A DNA stretch of 64,000 nucleotides, taken from Cyclobacteriaceae bacterium. Its GTDB lineage: Bacteria; Bacteroidota; Bacteroidia; Cytophagales; Cyclobacteriaceae. The position numbers and the translations under genes are program-made. The notes under the pieces are model-generated. The model had not been told where the DNA came from. It saw nothing but the letters and a program-made list of their open reading frames with translations, and searched no databases. The stretch is from the NCBI GenBank assembly GCA_947458585.1, contig CANGYY010000008.1, positions 1-64,000 of the forward strand, given 5' to 3'. Numbering within the stretch: the stretch's first letter is position 1; the number at the start of each line of letters is the position of its first letter. Shown here in pieces: positions 25,053 through 34,527 of this stretch.

Positions 25053-25463
25053 ATGAAATTCTTTTTAGACACCCCTATTTTTATTTATCTGGTAGAGCAG
25101 CACCCAAGCTACAGCTCACGAGTTCAGGATTTTTTTCTCAGTAACCTCTTAAAAAACAATGAATTGATCACGAGTGTCGTGACCTGGATGGAGTTTACGG
25201 TGGCTCCAAAAAAGGCAGGTAGAGTGGACCTGATTGAGAGTTATCGTGAACTTTTGTACAAACTGGGGATACCCTTAGTTGAAATTACACAGCCTATTGC
25301 AGATCAGGCGGCTACTTTACGAAGTAGGTATTCCTTTTTGAAGGGAATGGATGCACTTCAGCTTGCCGTCGCACTTGAGTCTGGCTGTAGTAAATTTGTG
25401 AGTAATGATAAAGGGCTTTTGCGTGTTACTGAAATTCAGCACCTAGGAATGGATGAACTTTAA
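25053..25463 (+). CDS. PIN-domain toxin (VapC-like ribonuclease)
   Basis: 136 aa from the ATG at 25053; the in-frame TTG at 25047 lies inside the antitoxin stop and is not needed. The four PIN acidic residues are in place: Asp6 in KFFLDTPIF, Glu47 in TSVVTWMEFTV, Asp100 in LKGMDALQLA and Asp119 in KFVSNDKGLL. VapC toxins cleave tRNA or rRNA using Mg2+. Paired with the upstream antitoxin. The reading frame is intact, so the toxin is probably active. Confidence 0.92.
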   Translation: MKFFLDTPIFIYLVEQHPSYSSRVQDFFLSNLLKNNELITSVVTWMEFTVAPKKAGRVDLIESYRELLYKLGIPLVEITQPIADQAATLRSRYSFLKGMDALQLAVALESGCSKFVSNDKGLLRVTEIQHLGMDEL

Positions 25464-25503
25464 TTTCCCTTTTGAAAATTTAAAAACGTCGGTTACTACT
25501 TAG

Positions 25504-26199
25504 ATGCTACTTCAAAAAAATTTAAAATTTCTCCGCAAAAAGAAGGGCTTGACCCAGGAGTCACTTGCTGAAGCCCTGGGGATTTCCAGGTCCAAATTGG
25601 CCGGCTACGAATTGAGTATCACTCCTCCCTTGGAGGTACTCCTTTTGATTGCCGATTACTTCAAGGTGTCCCTAGATGTGTTGGCTCGGGAGGATCTGTC
25701 GTCCTATTCGGAATACAAGCTGCGCGAACTTTTGGAAACGGACCAATTTCTCCGAGGTCGTAACCTCCGTATACTCTCCACCACGGTAGATGCAGCAGGA
25801 CGGGAGCTGATTGAAGTAGTTTCGCAGCGGGCCAAGGCGAGTTACTTGGCGGGATTTGCCGACCCGGAATTTATCTCCGACCTGCCGAGGTTTTCGTTGC
25901 CTTTTCTCCCTACCAACAAAAAACACCGGGTATTTCAAGTGGATGGGGATTCCATGCTGCCGATTCCGGATGGTGCTTGGATCGTCTGTGAATACCAGGA
26001 GGATTGGACTCGCTTGAAGGATGGGGAACGTTACGTGATTGTCACCGAGCAGGATGGGGTAACCTTTAAACTGGCTTACAACCGGATTAAGGCCAACCAA
26101 AACCTATTGCTCTGCTCTGCCAATCCCATCTATCCTCCCTTTGAGGTGGAGGTGACGCAGGTACGTGAGGTCTGGAAATACCGCTTGTGCATCAGTTAA
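25504..26199 (+). CDS. XRE-family regulator with S24 (LexA/CI-like) peptidase domain
   Basis: 231 aa. N-terminal XRE helix-turn-helix (about 4-60: LKFLRKKKGLTQESLAEALG, SRSKLAGYELSITPP). The C-terminal S24 domain has Ser150 in VDGDSMLPIPDG and Lys189 in GVTFKLAYN, the serine-lysine dyad. A candidate scissile Ala116-Gly117 (SYLAGF) lies 34 residues before the Ser; LexA has 35, and its Ser-Lys spacing of 37 compares with 39 here. Self-cleavage upon DNA damage is therefore plausible. It lies near dinB, vapBC and ogt. Confidence 0.9.
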   Translation: MLLQKNLKFLRKKKGLTQESLAEALGISRSKLAGYELSITPPLEVLLLIADYFKVSLDVLAREDLSSYSEYKLRELLETDQFLRGRNLRILSTTVDAAGRELIEVVSQRAKASYLAGFADPEFISDLPRFSLPFLPTNKKHRVFQVDGDSMLPIPDGAWIVCEYQEDWTRLKDGERYVIVTEQDGVTFKLAYNRIKANQNLLLCSANPIYPPFEVEVTQVREVWKYRLCIS

Positions 26200-26241
26200 C
26201 CCGTTTTCTCTTTTTTACCTTTAACATTTTCCCCTATTTCC

Positions 26242-26706
26242 ATGCCCATCATCGCTACCCCATTAGGAAACATCCAACTGAGCATCCGAGAAGAATGTCT
26301 TTCGGAATTGGAATTTACCCAGCAGCAGCCGGAGGGTGAACTGTCGGATCCACTCTTGCTGGAAGCCAAGAAGCAATTGGAGGAGTATTTTTTGGGGCAA
26401 CGAAAAATCTTTAACCTGCCCATTGGCTTGGGAGGCACGGACTTTCAGCGAAAAGTGTGGTTGGCCGTGGGTAAAATTCCCTTTGGACAAACTACCACCT
26501 ATGCGCAGTTGGCCGAGCAGCTGGGCAATCCAGCAGCCATTCGCGCGGTAGGTACGGCCATAGGAGCCAATCCCCTCTTGATTATTCTACCCTGCCATCG
26601 CATCATCGGAAGCAACGGAAGTCTTACCGGATATGCAGGCGGTTTGGACAAGAAAAAAGCCCTCTTGGAATTAGAGGGCCATCCTTTTCAAGGCAGTTTG
26701 TTTTAA
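26242..26706 (+). CDS. ogt: Methylated-DNA--protein-cysteine methyltransferase
   Basis: 154 aa. Suicide repair of O6-alkylguanine. The acceptor Cys118 sits in ILPCHRIIGSNG; the DNA-binding helix motif RAVGTAIGANPL (with the conserved Arg finger) and the upstream TDFQRKVWLAVGKIPFGQTT are typical. The N-terminal domain is the short Ogt type without an Ada activator domain. It lies 43 bases after the S24 regulator on the same strand and may be co-transcribed with it. Confidence 0.95.
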   Translation: MPIIATPLGNIQLSIREECLSELEFTQQQPEGELSDPLLLEAKKQLEEYFLGQRKIFNLPIGLGGTDFQRKVWLAVGKIPFGQTTTYAQLAEQLGNPAAIRAVGTAIGANPLLIILPCHRIIGSNGSLTGYAGGLDKKKALLELEGHPFQGSLF

Positions 26707-26744
26707 AATCTAGGGTTTGGAGCAGTCCTTCCAAAGCGATTGGC

Positions 26745-27257
26745 TTACTTGTCTTCCAATTCGACGATCACCTCAATCTCTACGGCCATATTATTGGGAA
26801 GTGAGCCTACCCCTACAGCAGATCGGGCATGTTTACCTTTTTCCCCAAATACGGCAACCATCAAGTCAGAAAATCCATTGATGACTGCTGGCTGTGCCGT
26901 GTAGTCCGGTGTGCAATTTACCATACCCAATACCTTGACAAACTGTTTGATGCGGCCAAGATCACCCGTTGCGGCTTGCAGCACGGCAATGATCTCTAAG
27001 CCGGTAGCCTTTGCTGCAGCATAGCCTTCTTCGGTAGTTAAGTCCGCACCTACTTTCCCGTAGATTTTTGGTCCCGACCCGGCCAAGTAAAGCAAGTTAC
27101 CCACTTGCTTCCACTTCACATAGTTGGCTATGGGCTGGCTTATTTCAGGCACCTGCAAACCGAGTTGCTGGATTTTTTCTGCGGGAGTTTGTGCAGCAGT
27201 TGAATGCACGAGCCCAATAAAGAGTAGGAAGCTGAGGAAAAAGAATGTGCTTTTCAT
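26745..27257 (-). CDS. RidA/YjgF family protein with signal peptide
   Basis: 170 aa. A clear signal peptide (MKSTFFFLSFLLFIGLVHST, cleavage after TAAQ at about 23) precedes a RidA-type domain: WKQVGNLLYLAGSGP, LGRIKQFVKVLGMVNCTPDY and the late ARSAVGVGSLPNNMAVEIEV. Cytosolic RidA deaminates reactive enamines; the canonical Arg (RidA R105) is not in its usual IPLGA-Arg setting, and the exported form belongs to a divergent RidA subgroup whose substrate is unknown. Convergent with ogt. Confidence 0.88.
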   Translation of the reverse strand: MKSTFFFLSFLLFIGLVHSTAAQTPAEKIQQLGLQVPEISQPIANYVKWKQVGNLLYLAGSGPKIYGKVGADLTTEEGYAAAKATGLEIIAVLQAATGDLGRIKQFVKVLGMVNCTPDYTAQPAVINGFSDLMVAVFGEKGKHARSAVGVGSLPNNMAVEIEVIVELEDK

Positions 27258-27324
27258 GGGGAATCAGATTATTTTGATTTCTAAGCTACTTGTTTTGCTT
27301 TATTTTTGATAAAATTTTCTGTGT

Positions 27325-27792
27325 ATGGCTCAAGATTCCTTTGAAATCATTCCTTTTTCCCCTGCCTTGCAACCCCATTTTGAATCCATCAATAAGGCTT
27401 GGGTGAGTCAGTATTTTTCCTTAGAACCCTTTGACCTGGCTCAATTGGAAAATCCAGAGCAGACCATTATCGCAAAGGGAGGAGCCATTATTTTTGCACG
27501 GTTTGGTGGCGTTATAGCTGGTACAGTGGCCCTGATCCCTAGCGAGGAGGGGGTTTGGGAAATGATCAAAATGGGGGTAGATCCAGCCTTTCAAGGAAAA
27601 GGAGCTGGGGAACTCCTTGGGAAGCATATCTTGGCGATTGCCCGCCAAAAGGGAGCGACAAAAGTTCGTCTCTATACCCACACCAAGCTGGAAGCCGCCA
27701 TTAAACTTTATCATCGACTTGGTTTTGTGCCCTGCGAACTCGAATGCGGCGCCTATGGACGCTGTAATCTAAAAATGGAGTATACGTTTTAA
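27325..27792 (+). CDS. GNAT family N-acetyltransferase
   Basis: 155 aa. Acetyl-CoA motif A is visible in MIKMGVDPAFQGKGAGELLG (the V-D-P-x-x-Q-G-K-G-x-G pattern), preceded by GVIAGTVALIPSEEGVWEM and followed by VRLYTHTKLEAAIKLYHRLG-F motif B. Acceptor unknown. It lies between the divergent ridA-like gene and the universal stress protein gene. Confidence 0.92.
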   Translation: MAQDSFEIIPFSPALQPHFESINKAWVSQYFSLEPFDLAQLENPEQTIIAKGGAIIFARFGGVIAGTVALIPSEEGVWEMIKMGVDPAFQGKGAGELLGKHILAIARQKGATKVRLYTHTKLEAAIKLYHRLGFVPCELECGAYGRCNLKMEYTF

Positions 27793-27899
27793 TTTGGAAA
27801 TTAAACCAAGTTTATATCAGGTATTCAACTGATTTTAAGCAGGTTATTTCCCTTTTCTTTTCTTGATTTTTGGCAACACGCAAACTAAACTCAGTTGCC

Positions 27900-28730
27900 A
27901 TGAAAACGATCCTTGTTCCCTTTGATTTTTCAGAATATTCACTTGCGGCCTTGCTCACTGCTAAAAAAATTGCAGCCAAAGCAGAGGCACAACTGATTTG
28001 CGTTTCGGTGATTCCCTCAGAAATTGATTGGGATTTGCTTCCCGAAAAGGCAAGGTTGGCCCACCCGGAGCTAATGGAAGAGCTCGAAGAAGCTCATCTT
28101 CGAATTCCGGAGTATCTCAAGATGGTGGCACCTACCAAGGTACAGCCCCTTTTGCTCGTGAAAATAGGGGTTCCCACCGAACAGATACTCAGAGAAATAG
28201 TCAAGCATAAGGCTGATTTGGTTGTTTTGGGAGCCTATGGAAAGGGATTTGCAGCTGGCAAATTCATCGGTTCTACCCTCCAAAAAGTACTCAGAAACGC
28301 CCCATGCCCTGTTCTGGCAGTGAAAAAAGCCTTGGATGGAAATGCTTTTCGAAAAATAGCCTTTGCCTCTGTTTTTGATACAGCTGCCAAAAATGCATTT
28401 TCTGCTTTCGTTCCCTTTATCAAGTTATTTGCAGCTTCGATTCATTTGGTATATGTCAATACCCCAGAGCATTTTGTAAATTCTTCGGATGCGGTGCGGC
28501 TAATGAAGTCCTTCTCGAAAGGCAATGAGGAACTCACCTTACACATCCATGTGGTCAACGATAAGAATAGCGTGGACGGAATACATTCCTTCTGTGTGGA
28601 TAAAGGGATCGCTCTTGTGGCACTCTATTCTGAAGACAAAAAGGGGAAGCCAAGCTATCAGGTGGGTACCACAGAAACCCTAATCTTCAAATCAGACCGT
28701 GCTGTACTCAGCATCAAGTCTGCTGATTAA
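27900..28730 (+). CDS. Universal stress protein, tandem UspA domains
   Basis: 276 aa from the ATG at 27900 (a TTG ten codons upstream is less likely because MKTILVPFDFSEYS is the canonical Usp start). Domain 1 (about 1-145) contains the ATP-binding type loop GAYGKGFAAGKFIGSTLQKV and ends CPVLAVKK. Domain 2 (about 150-276) is degenerate: RKIAFASVFDTAAKNAFSAF opens it, but the closing loop lacks the G-x2-G-x9-G pattern. Cytosolic stress-related protein of the kind usually found in several copies in Bacteroidota. Confidence 0.92.
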   Translation: MKTILVPFDFSEYSLAALLTAKKIAAKAEAQLICVSVIPSEIDWDLLPEKARLAHPELMEELEEAHLRIPEYLKMVAPTKVQPLLLVKIGVPTEQILREIVKHKADLVVLGAYGKGFAAGKFIGSTLQKVLRNAPCPVLAVKKALDGNAFRKIAFASVFDTAAKNAFSAFVPFIKLFAASIHLVYVNTPEHFVNSSDAVRLMKSFSKGNEELTLHIHVVNDKNSVDGIHSFCVDKGIALVALYSEDKKGKPSYQVGTTETLIFKSDRAVLSIKSAD

Positions 28731-28754
28731 TGGGATCGAGGCTTTACTTTGCTG

Positions 28755-29705
28755 CTATTTTTGTTGGCCTTTTGAAAAATAGTGCATCAAGTCCCCCTCT
28801 GCAGCCAAGTACCCAAAGGAAGTAAAGGCTTTTCCTGCAACTAGCGCCTCAAGCAATTGGATTCCTTTGCTTGAATCTCCTTGGTGGAGATACCAACTGG
28901 CAAGTCCATAATTAACTGCATCATTGGAAGGGTTGCCTGGGCTAGCCTGGAGTAAGGTGTCTGGAGAAATCCATCCCTTGTACAGTTGACACAAGTCCGC
29001 ATAGCTTTGGTTTTCAATGACTACCCCCGCCTTTTGAATCGGAGCGAGCAAGGAGTCTGCTCTTTCGGGATTACCCAACCGGAGCTGGATGAGGTAAAGC
29101 CAGTGGGTGCTGGAAACGATGTTGTCGTAGTTGTCCCCACTTTCTCTGCATTTAAGGTAGGCTCTGTATGCTTCCTCATATTGCTGGCTTAGGTAGTAGG
29201 CTAGGCCCAAATGGTACCAAACATTGCTGTGCAGCGAACTCAAGGGGATATTCTGGGCATTGGGCATGCCATCGGGTTCGATTTGATCCACAGTACCTTG
29301 AATCAAGGAAGCAGCTTTTTCCAAATCCGCGATCGCTGCTTCGTAATTCCGAATGCTGATGTACCGATGACCTCGGTGCCGATACAAGCGAGCATCCTGA
29401 GGGAAGTTTTTGATTCCTTCCGAGTAGATGGCGATGGCTTGTCGGTATTTCCCTAAATAGGCAGTTCTACGACCATACCAAATGAGTGCCTCCACATCCT
29501 TAGGATTGGCCTCGAACTCAGTCCTTGCTTTTTCAAAATTTGCTAGCGCCGCTTCATTCGGAACAGGTATGGGGTAGATTTTGCCAAGAGGTGTGGTAAA
29601 AATGGAGTCTTCTACGGGCAAAGCAATGACTTCGCTTTCGGGATTTGGTTTTTGAGTACAAGCCGCAAACAGGGTCAATAGAAGTACAAATAGCAGGTGG
29701 CGCAT
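28755..29705 (-). CDS. TPR-repeat lipoprotein
   Basis: 316 aa. A lipobox at LFAAC puts the lipidated Cys at residue 16. TPR units are visible: VEALIWYGRRTAYLGKYRQA, RLYRHRGHRYISIRNYEAAI, VWYHLGLAYYLSQQYEEAYR and a C-terminal GLASWYLHQGDSSKGIQLLE. Predicted in the periplasm or on the outer membrane. It follows the 29794-32934 gene on the same strand with an 88-base gap, so co-transcription is possible. Specific role unknown. Confidence 0.87.
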   Translation of the reverse strand: MRHLLFVLLLTLFAACTQKPNPESEVIALPVEDSIFTTPLGKIYPIPVPNEAALANFEKARTEFEANPKDVEALIWYGRRTAYLGKYRQAIAIYSEGIKNFPQDARLYRHRGHRYISIRNYEAAIADLEKAASLIQGTVDQIEPDGMPNAQNIPLSSLHSNVWYHLGLAYYLSQQYEEAYRAYLKCRESGDNYDNIVSSTHWLYLIQLRLGNPERADSLLAPIQKAGVVIENQSYADLCQLYKGWISPDTLLQASPGNPSNDAVNYGLASWYLHQGDSSKGIQLLEALVAGKAFTSFGYLAAEGDLMHYFSKGQQK

Positions 29706-29793
29706 GGGGTTCGATTAGCTCTTGTTTTAGAAAAACAGGATTGAAAAAAGCAGAAATCAGGAGATCCCCGATTTCTGCTCGTGAAGGGTTCGG

Positions 29794-32700
29794 TTATTTG
29801 AGGAAAAGCACACCCACCCCTTTTTCTTTGGCCAGGGCATTGAATGCGGGAATGGCTTGCTCCACCAATCGCTTACCTTCTGCCTCGAGTGGCTTCCACT
29901 GCTCCAGTAATTCGGCATGCCTTGCTTTGGTACCTTCGTTGATACTCGGAATACTGCTCTCGCCGTGATTCATCATGTATAGGAAGTTGGCAGTAAACTT
30001 ATTGGGGAAGTTCTCCACATCGTCATAGGCTGTGGATTTGCGCTGTATCATGGATTCATCCCATGCAGTTAATTCCTTCACTAGATTTTGTGCGGATAGT
30101 TTAAGATCCTTGTATTCAACTTTCGTGTCCAACTTCCCAATCAGTTCTTGGAGTTGGTCTTGGTATTTTTTGGCAGTATTTACCAAATTGTGCATCTGAG
30201 TGACTTCGCCTTCCAAAGCACTCATCCACTGATGGTAGGCTTGAAAATCTGTGGCACTTAACTTACTTCCAGGCACATCTTGAATTTCTCCTTTTGCTTC
30301 CGCAACTACTACATTTCCAGCGCTTAGTTTGAGGCTGTAGGTACCCGGAATGGCTTTGTGTCCACGGAAACTGGATTCAATGTAGGCAGTAGGAATTCCA
30401 GGTACAGTAGGGTACCGAAGGTCCCACACGAATCGATTGATGCCTTTACGAGTGGAAAGTGTCGGTTCTGGGGATGGTCCTCCAGCGTAGGACTGGAAAT
30501 CTGGGTTTCCTTTGGAACTTAACTTGCGTACTAGATTTCCTTGGGCATCGTGAATTTCTAAGGTCAATTCAGTACTGTCTGCGAAAGTTTCAGGCAATTG
30601 ATAGTACAACACCATTCCAGAGGCTGGGTTTAGGCCTTGGAAGGGGTCTGTTCCGGTAAATCCTTCCAGGTTCGCGCCATTCATCGAGGAATACCAACTG
30701 CCCAATAGCGCCTTTTCAGGAGTGTAAAGTGTAGGCTGTGCTACGCTTTTCTTCAATTCCCGAACCGCATTCAACTCATCCAAAATCCAATAGGATCTTC
30801 CTGCAGTGGCTACGATCAGGTCATCATGGGCCACTTTGAGGTCCGTGATGGGGGTGATGGGTAGGTTGAGTTGGAAAGATGCCCAGTTAAGACCCCCATC
30901 TTTGGATAGGTACATGCCCTGTTCGGTCCCTGCAAAAAGCAAGTTTTTCACTTTTGAGTCCTCTCGAACTACGCGAGTGAATGCACCGTAAGGAATGCCT
31001 TTGGATATGTTGGTCCAAGTTTTCCCATAATCTATGGTCTTGTAGATGGCTGGGGTGTAGTCGTTGAATTTATAGCGGGTGGTAGCGATGTAGGCAGTGG
31101 AAGGATCATGGGGTGAAACCTCGATCGCGTTGACCAAGCACTCTTTCAACTCCTTCGGAGTGACATTGCTCCAGGTTGCTCCTCCATCTCGGGTGAGTTG
31201 TACGAGTCCGTCGTCACTTCCTGTCCAAATCGTGCCTGCTGCATGTGGGCTTTCGATGACATAAGCAAGGGTGCCGTAATTTTCTGCTCCTACGGCTTCA
31301 TTAGTGAAGGGAACGCCTCCTTTTCCTTGTTTGGATTTTTCATTTCGGGTAAGGTCTGGAGACACTTCTTTCCAAGTTTTGCCCCAGTCTTGCGTCTTCA
31401 AAAGCACCTGAGCACCATGGTAGTAGGTATTTGGCTCGTGCTGGGACCAGATAATCGGTGCATTCCAGTTGAACCGGTACTTCATGTCTTTTGCGTCCAT
31501 ACCGAGGTATTGGATGGGAGCAGCCATGATGTTGGTGGAGCCTTGTGTCTGCATATCTAAGACTTCAATCGTGCCTTGGTAGCTACCTCCGAGTACGTAG
31601 CGAGGATCATTCGGATCAAAGGCCAAGAAGGCAGATTCGCCGCCCGCCGAATTGTTCCAGTGCTCCTGTGTAATTCCTCCTCGGCCCAAGGCCATGCTTG
31701 AAATCACCACGGAAGTATTGTCCTGCTGACCACCGTAGATGCGGTAGGGGAATTGATTGTCTACATTGATTCGGTAAAACTGTGCCGTAGGCATGTTGCT
31801 CTGAGTAGACCAGCTTTTGCCGCCGTTGAAGGAAATCGACCCGCCTCCATCGTCAGCAAGGATTAAGTTGTTTGGATTCTTTGGGTTGATCCATAGGTCG
31901 TGGTAGTCGCCGTGCGGTCCATCGATGTCTTCAAAGGTTTTTCCTCCATCTATGGACACTAAGAAAGGGGCACTTTGCACATAGACCTTGTGCTCATTGA
32001 CTGGATCGGCAAAGACCTCGATGTAATACCAAGCCCGTTGCGTCAATCGGTTACTTTTGTTGATTAGCGTCCAACTCTCACCTGCATCCTGAGAGACAAA
32101 AAGGCCACCTAAATCTTTCTCGGTATTACTTTCAATCAAGGCGTAGACCTTGTTGGAGTTCGCTCTAGAGACGGAAATGGCCATTTTTCCTTTCTCTTCT
32201 GGGAGCCCGGTGTGGATTTTCTTCCAGGTTTTGCCGGCATCGGTGGATTTGTATAGTCCCGAACCAGGACCTCCTGATTTTACTTGCCAAGGGAAGCGCT
32301 GGTGTTCCCACATGGCAGCATACAAGATTTCGGGAAAGTTCATGTCCATGGAAAGTTCCACAGCACCAGTGAAGGTGTCCACAAAGAGTACTTTTTCCCA
32401 AGTCAATCCTCCATCGATCGTTTTGTAAATACCTCGATCCTCATTGGGGGCATGCAGGGCACCCTGGGCTGCCACATACACGGTATTGGGATCGGTCGGG
32501 TGGATTTGAATACGCGAAATGTGTTGGGTTTTTTCAAGCCCTAACTTCTTCCAGGTTTTGCCTGCATCCGTGGATTTGTACACCCCATCTCCGTAACTGG
32601 TCATGACCCCTCGAGGCGCATGTTCACCCATGCCTACGTAGACAATATTTGGATTGCTTTCCGCCACAGCCACAGCACCTACCGAACTGGTGTTGAAGAA

Positions 32701-32934
32701 ACCGTCGGATATATTTTCCCAATGCTGTCCTGCATCATTTGTTTTCCAGAGCCCACCTCCAGTGGTTCCAAAGTAATAGGTGAGTGGATCCTGAATAACC
32801 CCTGCCGCTGTCACCGACCTTCCACCTCGGAAAGGACCAATATTTCGGTATTTAAGTGGTAAGGAAGAATCAAAGGTTTGGGCATTCGCAGTAAGCGAAC
32901 TAAGCAGAAATAGAACAAGAAAAATCCGTTTCAT
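29794..32934 (-). CDS. Exported VPS10/sortilin-like BNR-repeat protein
   Basis: 1046 aa with a signal peptide ([19 protein letters not shown]). Starts with [20 protein letters not shown], the typical opening of Bacteroidota glycosyl-hydrolase-annotated sortilin proteins. Asp-box/BNR repeats recur: [77 protein letters not shown]. These give a beta-propeller of about residues 20-730. A C-terminal part (about 740-1046) has an Ig-like stretch with [12 protein letters not shown] and a helical end. It is secreted or envelope-located; often annotated glycosyl hydrolase, but no catalytic residue set is evident. Confidence 0.9.
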   Translation of the reverse strand: MKRIFLVLFLLSSLTANAQTFDSSLPLKYRNIGPFRGGRSVTAAGVIQDPLTYYFGTTGGGLWKTNDAGQHWENISDGFFNTSSVGAVAVAESNPNIVYVGMGEHAPRGVMTSYGDGVYKSTDAGKTWKKLGLEKTQHISRIQIHPTDPNTVYVAAQGALHAPNEDRGIYKTIDGGLTWEKVLFVDTFTGAVELSMDMNFPEILYAAMWEHQRFPWQVKSGGPGSGLYKSTDAGKTWKKIHTGLPEEKGKMAISVSRANSNKVYALIESNTEKDLGGLFVSQDAGESWTLINKSNRLTQRAWYYIEVFADPVNEHKVYVQSAPFLVSIDGGKTFEDIDGPHGDYHDLWINPKNPNNLILADDGGGSISFNGGKSWSTQSNMPTAQFYRINVDNQFPYRIYGGQQDNTSVVISSMALGRGGITQEHWNNSAGGESAFLAFDPNDPRYVLGGSYQGTIEVLDMQTQGSTNIMAAPIQYLGMDAKDMKYRFNWNAPIIWSQHEPNTYYHGAQVLLKTQDWGKTWKEVSPDLTRNEKSKQGKGGVPFTNEAVGAENYGTLAYVIESPHAAGTIWTGSDDGLVQLTRDGGATWSNVTPKELKECLVNAIEVSPHDPSTAYIATTRYKFNDYTPAIYKTIDYGKTWTNISKGIPYGAFTRVVREDSKVKNLLFAGTEQGMYLSKDGGLNWASFQLNLPITPITDLKVAHDDLIVATAGRSYWILDELNAVRELKKSVAQPTLYTPEKALLGSWYSSMNGANLEGFTGTDPFQGLNPASGMVLYYQLPETFADSTELTLEIHDAQGNLVRKLSSKGNPDFQSYAGGPSPEPTLSTRKGINRFVWDLRYPTVPGIPTAYIESSFRGHKAIPGTYSLKLSAGNVVVAEAKGEIQDVPGSKLSATDFQAYHQWMSALEGEVTQMHNLVNTAKKYQDQLQELIGKLDTKVEYKDLKLSAQNLVKELTAWDESMIQRKSTAYDDVENFPNKFTANFLYMMNHGESSIPSINEGTKARHAELLEQWKPLEAEGKRLVEQAIPAFNALAKEKGVGVLFLK

Positions 32935-33051
32935 TAGGGCTGATAATTAGTAGATCTTAAATCTAAGAAAAACCCGAAATAATGTAGCGTGATTCGAAAA
33001 GGAAATGAAATGTGTGACCTTGGGAAAAATAGGATACTAAGAGGCCTTCAT

Positions 33052-33762
33052 TTATAACCCTGCCTGTCTAGCGGGATTTTTGACAGCTTTTATCAAGTCC
33101 TCCAAGTAATCGGTTTGTACCTCTTGAATCTCCAGTAGCTTTTTGTTGTGGTGTACCAATAAATGGTCAATCTTTTCGCTGAGAATCTTAATCTCCAGCT
33201 CAGCTTTTAAATTGATTTTGTAGTCCTGTTCGCTTCGCTTTCGGTCTTTTTGTTCCTGTCTATTTTGGCTCATCATGATGATGGGGGCTTGGATGGCAGC
33301 CAAACAAGAAAGAATCAGATTGAGAAGAATGAAAGGAAAGGGGTCAAATGGACCGGTCACCAAAAGCCAGGTATTAATTGCAATCCAGCCTAGGATAAAT
33401 GAAAAAAAGCTGATGATAAAAACCCAGCTGCCCCCAAAGGATGCTACCTGGTCGGCCAGTTTTTGACCAAAAGTAAGTTTGCCTTCCTTCTGCTCATGGA
33501 TGTTTTCTGAAAGGATGGAGTTGTTTTTGATAGCTTCCATTACCTCCAGATCAATCGCAGCGAGTTCTCCTTTTTCCAATAGGATCAGGGAGGTCAAATA
33601 CAACCTTCTGTATTTATTTAATTCACTATTTGAGATGTAATCCTCTTTGCCAAAGTCTGGAAATTGGGAGTGAATCAACTCAAAAATCCCTTCTCTTAGA
33701 TCTTGTCCTCTGACCTCTTCTCCACGGGGAATCTCCTGTTTGCTAAGATGACTGATTTTCAT
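33052..33762 (-). CDS. DUF1003 membrane protein
   Basis: 236 aa from the ATG at 33762. A longer reading to 33945 would run through the end of the transporter gene and is a shadow. The DUF1003 core has GQKLADQVASFGGSWVFIIS, a first membrane segment, an intervening NTWLL...FDPFPFILLNLILSCLAA second segment, then QAPIIMMSQNRQEQKDR and a long polar coiled-coil tail (ELEIKILSEKIDHLLVHHNK). The family is thought to be membrane-bound and of unknown function, sometimes called a cyclic-nucleotide or stress-associated protein without firm evidence. It follows the VIT1/CCC1 gene by 17 bases and is probably in an operon with it. Confidence 0.88.
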   Translation of the reverse strand: MKISHLSKQEIPRGEEVRGQDLREGIFELIHSQFPDFGKEDYISNSELNKYRRLYLTSLILLEKGELAAIDLEVMEAIKNNSILSENIHEQKEGKLTFGQKLADQVASFGGSWVFIISFFSFILGWIAINTWLLVTGPFDPFPFILLNLILSCLAAIQAPIIMMSQNRQEQKDRKRSEQDYKINLKAELEIKILSEKIDHLLVHHNKKLLEIQEVQTDYLEDLIKAVKNPARQAGL

Positions 33763-33779
33763 GATCGAGATTTTTTGGA

Positions 33780-34493
33780 TTATACCTTGACTCCAAATAA
33801 ATAACCGACGAGTCCAGATATTCCCATCGCCAAGGTTCCCCAAATCGCAATTCTTACAATTGCCTTCGGGATGCTGGATCCCCCAATTTTGGCTGAAGTA
33901 ACGCCTAGAATAGCCAAAAAAACAAGGGTAAAGCCATAGAGCCAATATTCCATACTGCTCAGGGGCGCCAAGAGTACAATCCCCAAGGGAAGCAAACCGC
34001 CTACCGTGAAGGAAGCGCCTGATGCTATCGCAGCTTGGATAGGCTTTGCTTGACTTAATTCATTGATGCCCAACTCATCACGGATGTGTGTGCCCAAGGC
34101 GTCTTTTTCGGTGAGTTCGATGGCGACCTGCCTTGCTGTTTCTCTTTTCAGTCCCCGCTTCTCATAGATTTGAACCAGGATTTCCAACTCTTCCTTGGGT
34201 AATTCTTTGAGTTCTTCCCTTTCCCGGGCTATGTCTGCCTTTTCGGTGTCAGTTTGGGAGCTGACCGATACGTATTCTCCTGCAGCCATAGACAGGGCGC
34301 CCGCCACCAGTCCCGCCACCGTGGCCAACAAAATGGGTTCCTTTAAGGTGCTGGCCGTAGTGACTCCTATCGCAAGGCTGGAAATGGAAATGATCCCATC
34401 ATTGGCTCCCAACACAGCCGCTCGCAACCAATTGCTTCGGTGGATGTAGTGGTTGTCCAAATAGTTATCGATGGTAATTGGGTTTTTACCCAT
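33780..34493 (-). CDS. VIT1/CCC1 family transporter (iron/manganese-type)
   Basis: 237 aa. NWLRAAVLGANDGIISISSL is the first-helix family signature; LVAGALSMAAGEYVSVSSQ forms the second. A cytosolic metal-binding helical domain (ADIAREREELKELPKEELEI, about 80-140, rich in Glu) follows, then three more membrane segments. VIT/CCC1 proteins move Fe2+ or Mn2+ out of the cytosol, into a compartment in eukaryotes. In bacteria the direction and metal are mostly untested. Confidence 0.93.
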   Translation of the reverse strand: MGKNPITIDNYLDNHYIHRSNWLRAAVLGANDGIISISSLAIGVTTASTLKEPILLATVAGLVAGALSMAAGEYVSVSSQTDTEKADIAREREELKELPKEELEILVQIYEKRGLKRETARQVAIELTEKDALGTHIRDELGINELSQAKPIQAAIASGASFTVGGLLPLGIVLLAPLSSMEYWLYGFTLVFLAILGVTSAKIGGSSIPKAIVRIAIWGTLAMGISGLVGYLFGVKV

Positions 34494-34527
34494 GACTTGC
34501 TTGGTTTAGTTTAATTGAATTCTTGAA

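Noticed and set aside
33763-33945. N-terminal extension of the DUF1003 protein
   Set aside because: It would overlap the VIT1/CCC1 gene in another frame; the Met at 33762 gives the expected start.
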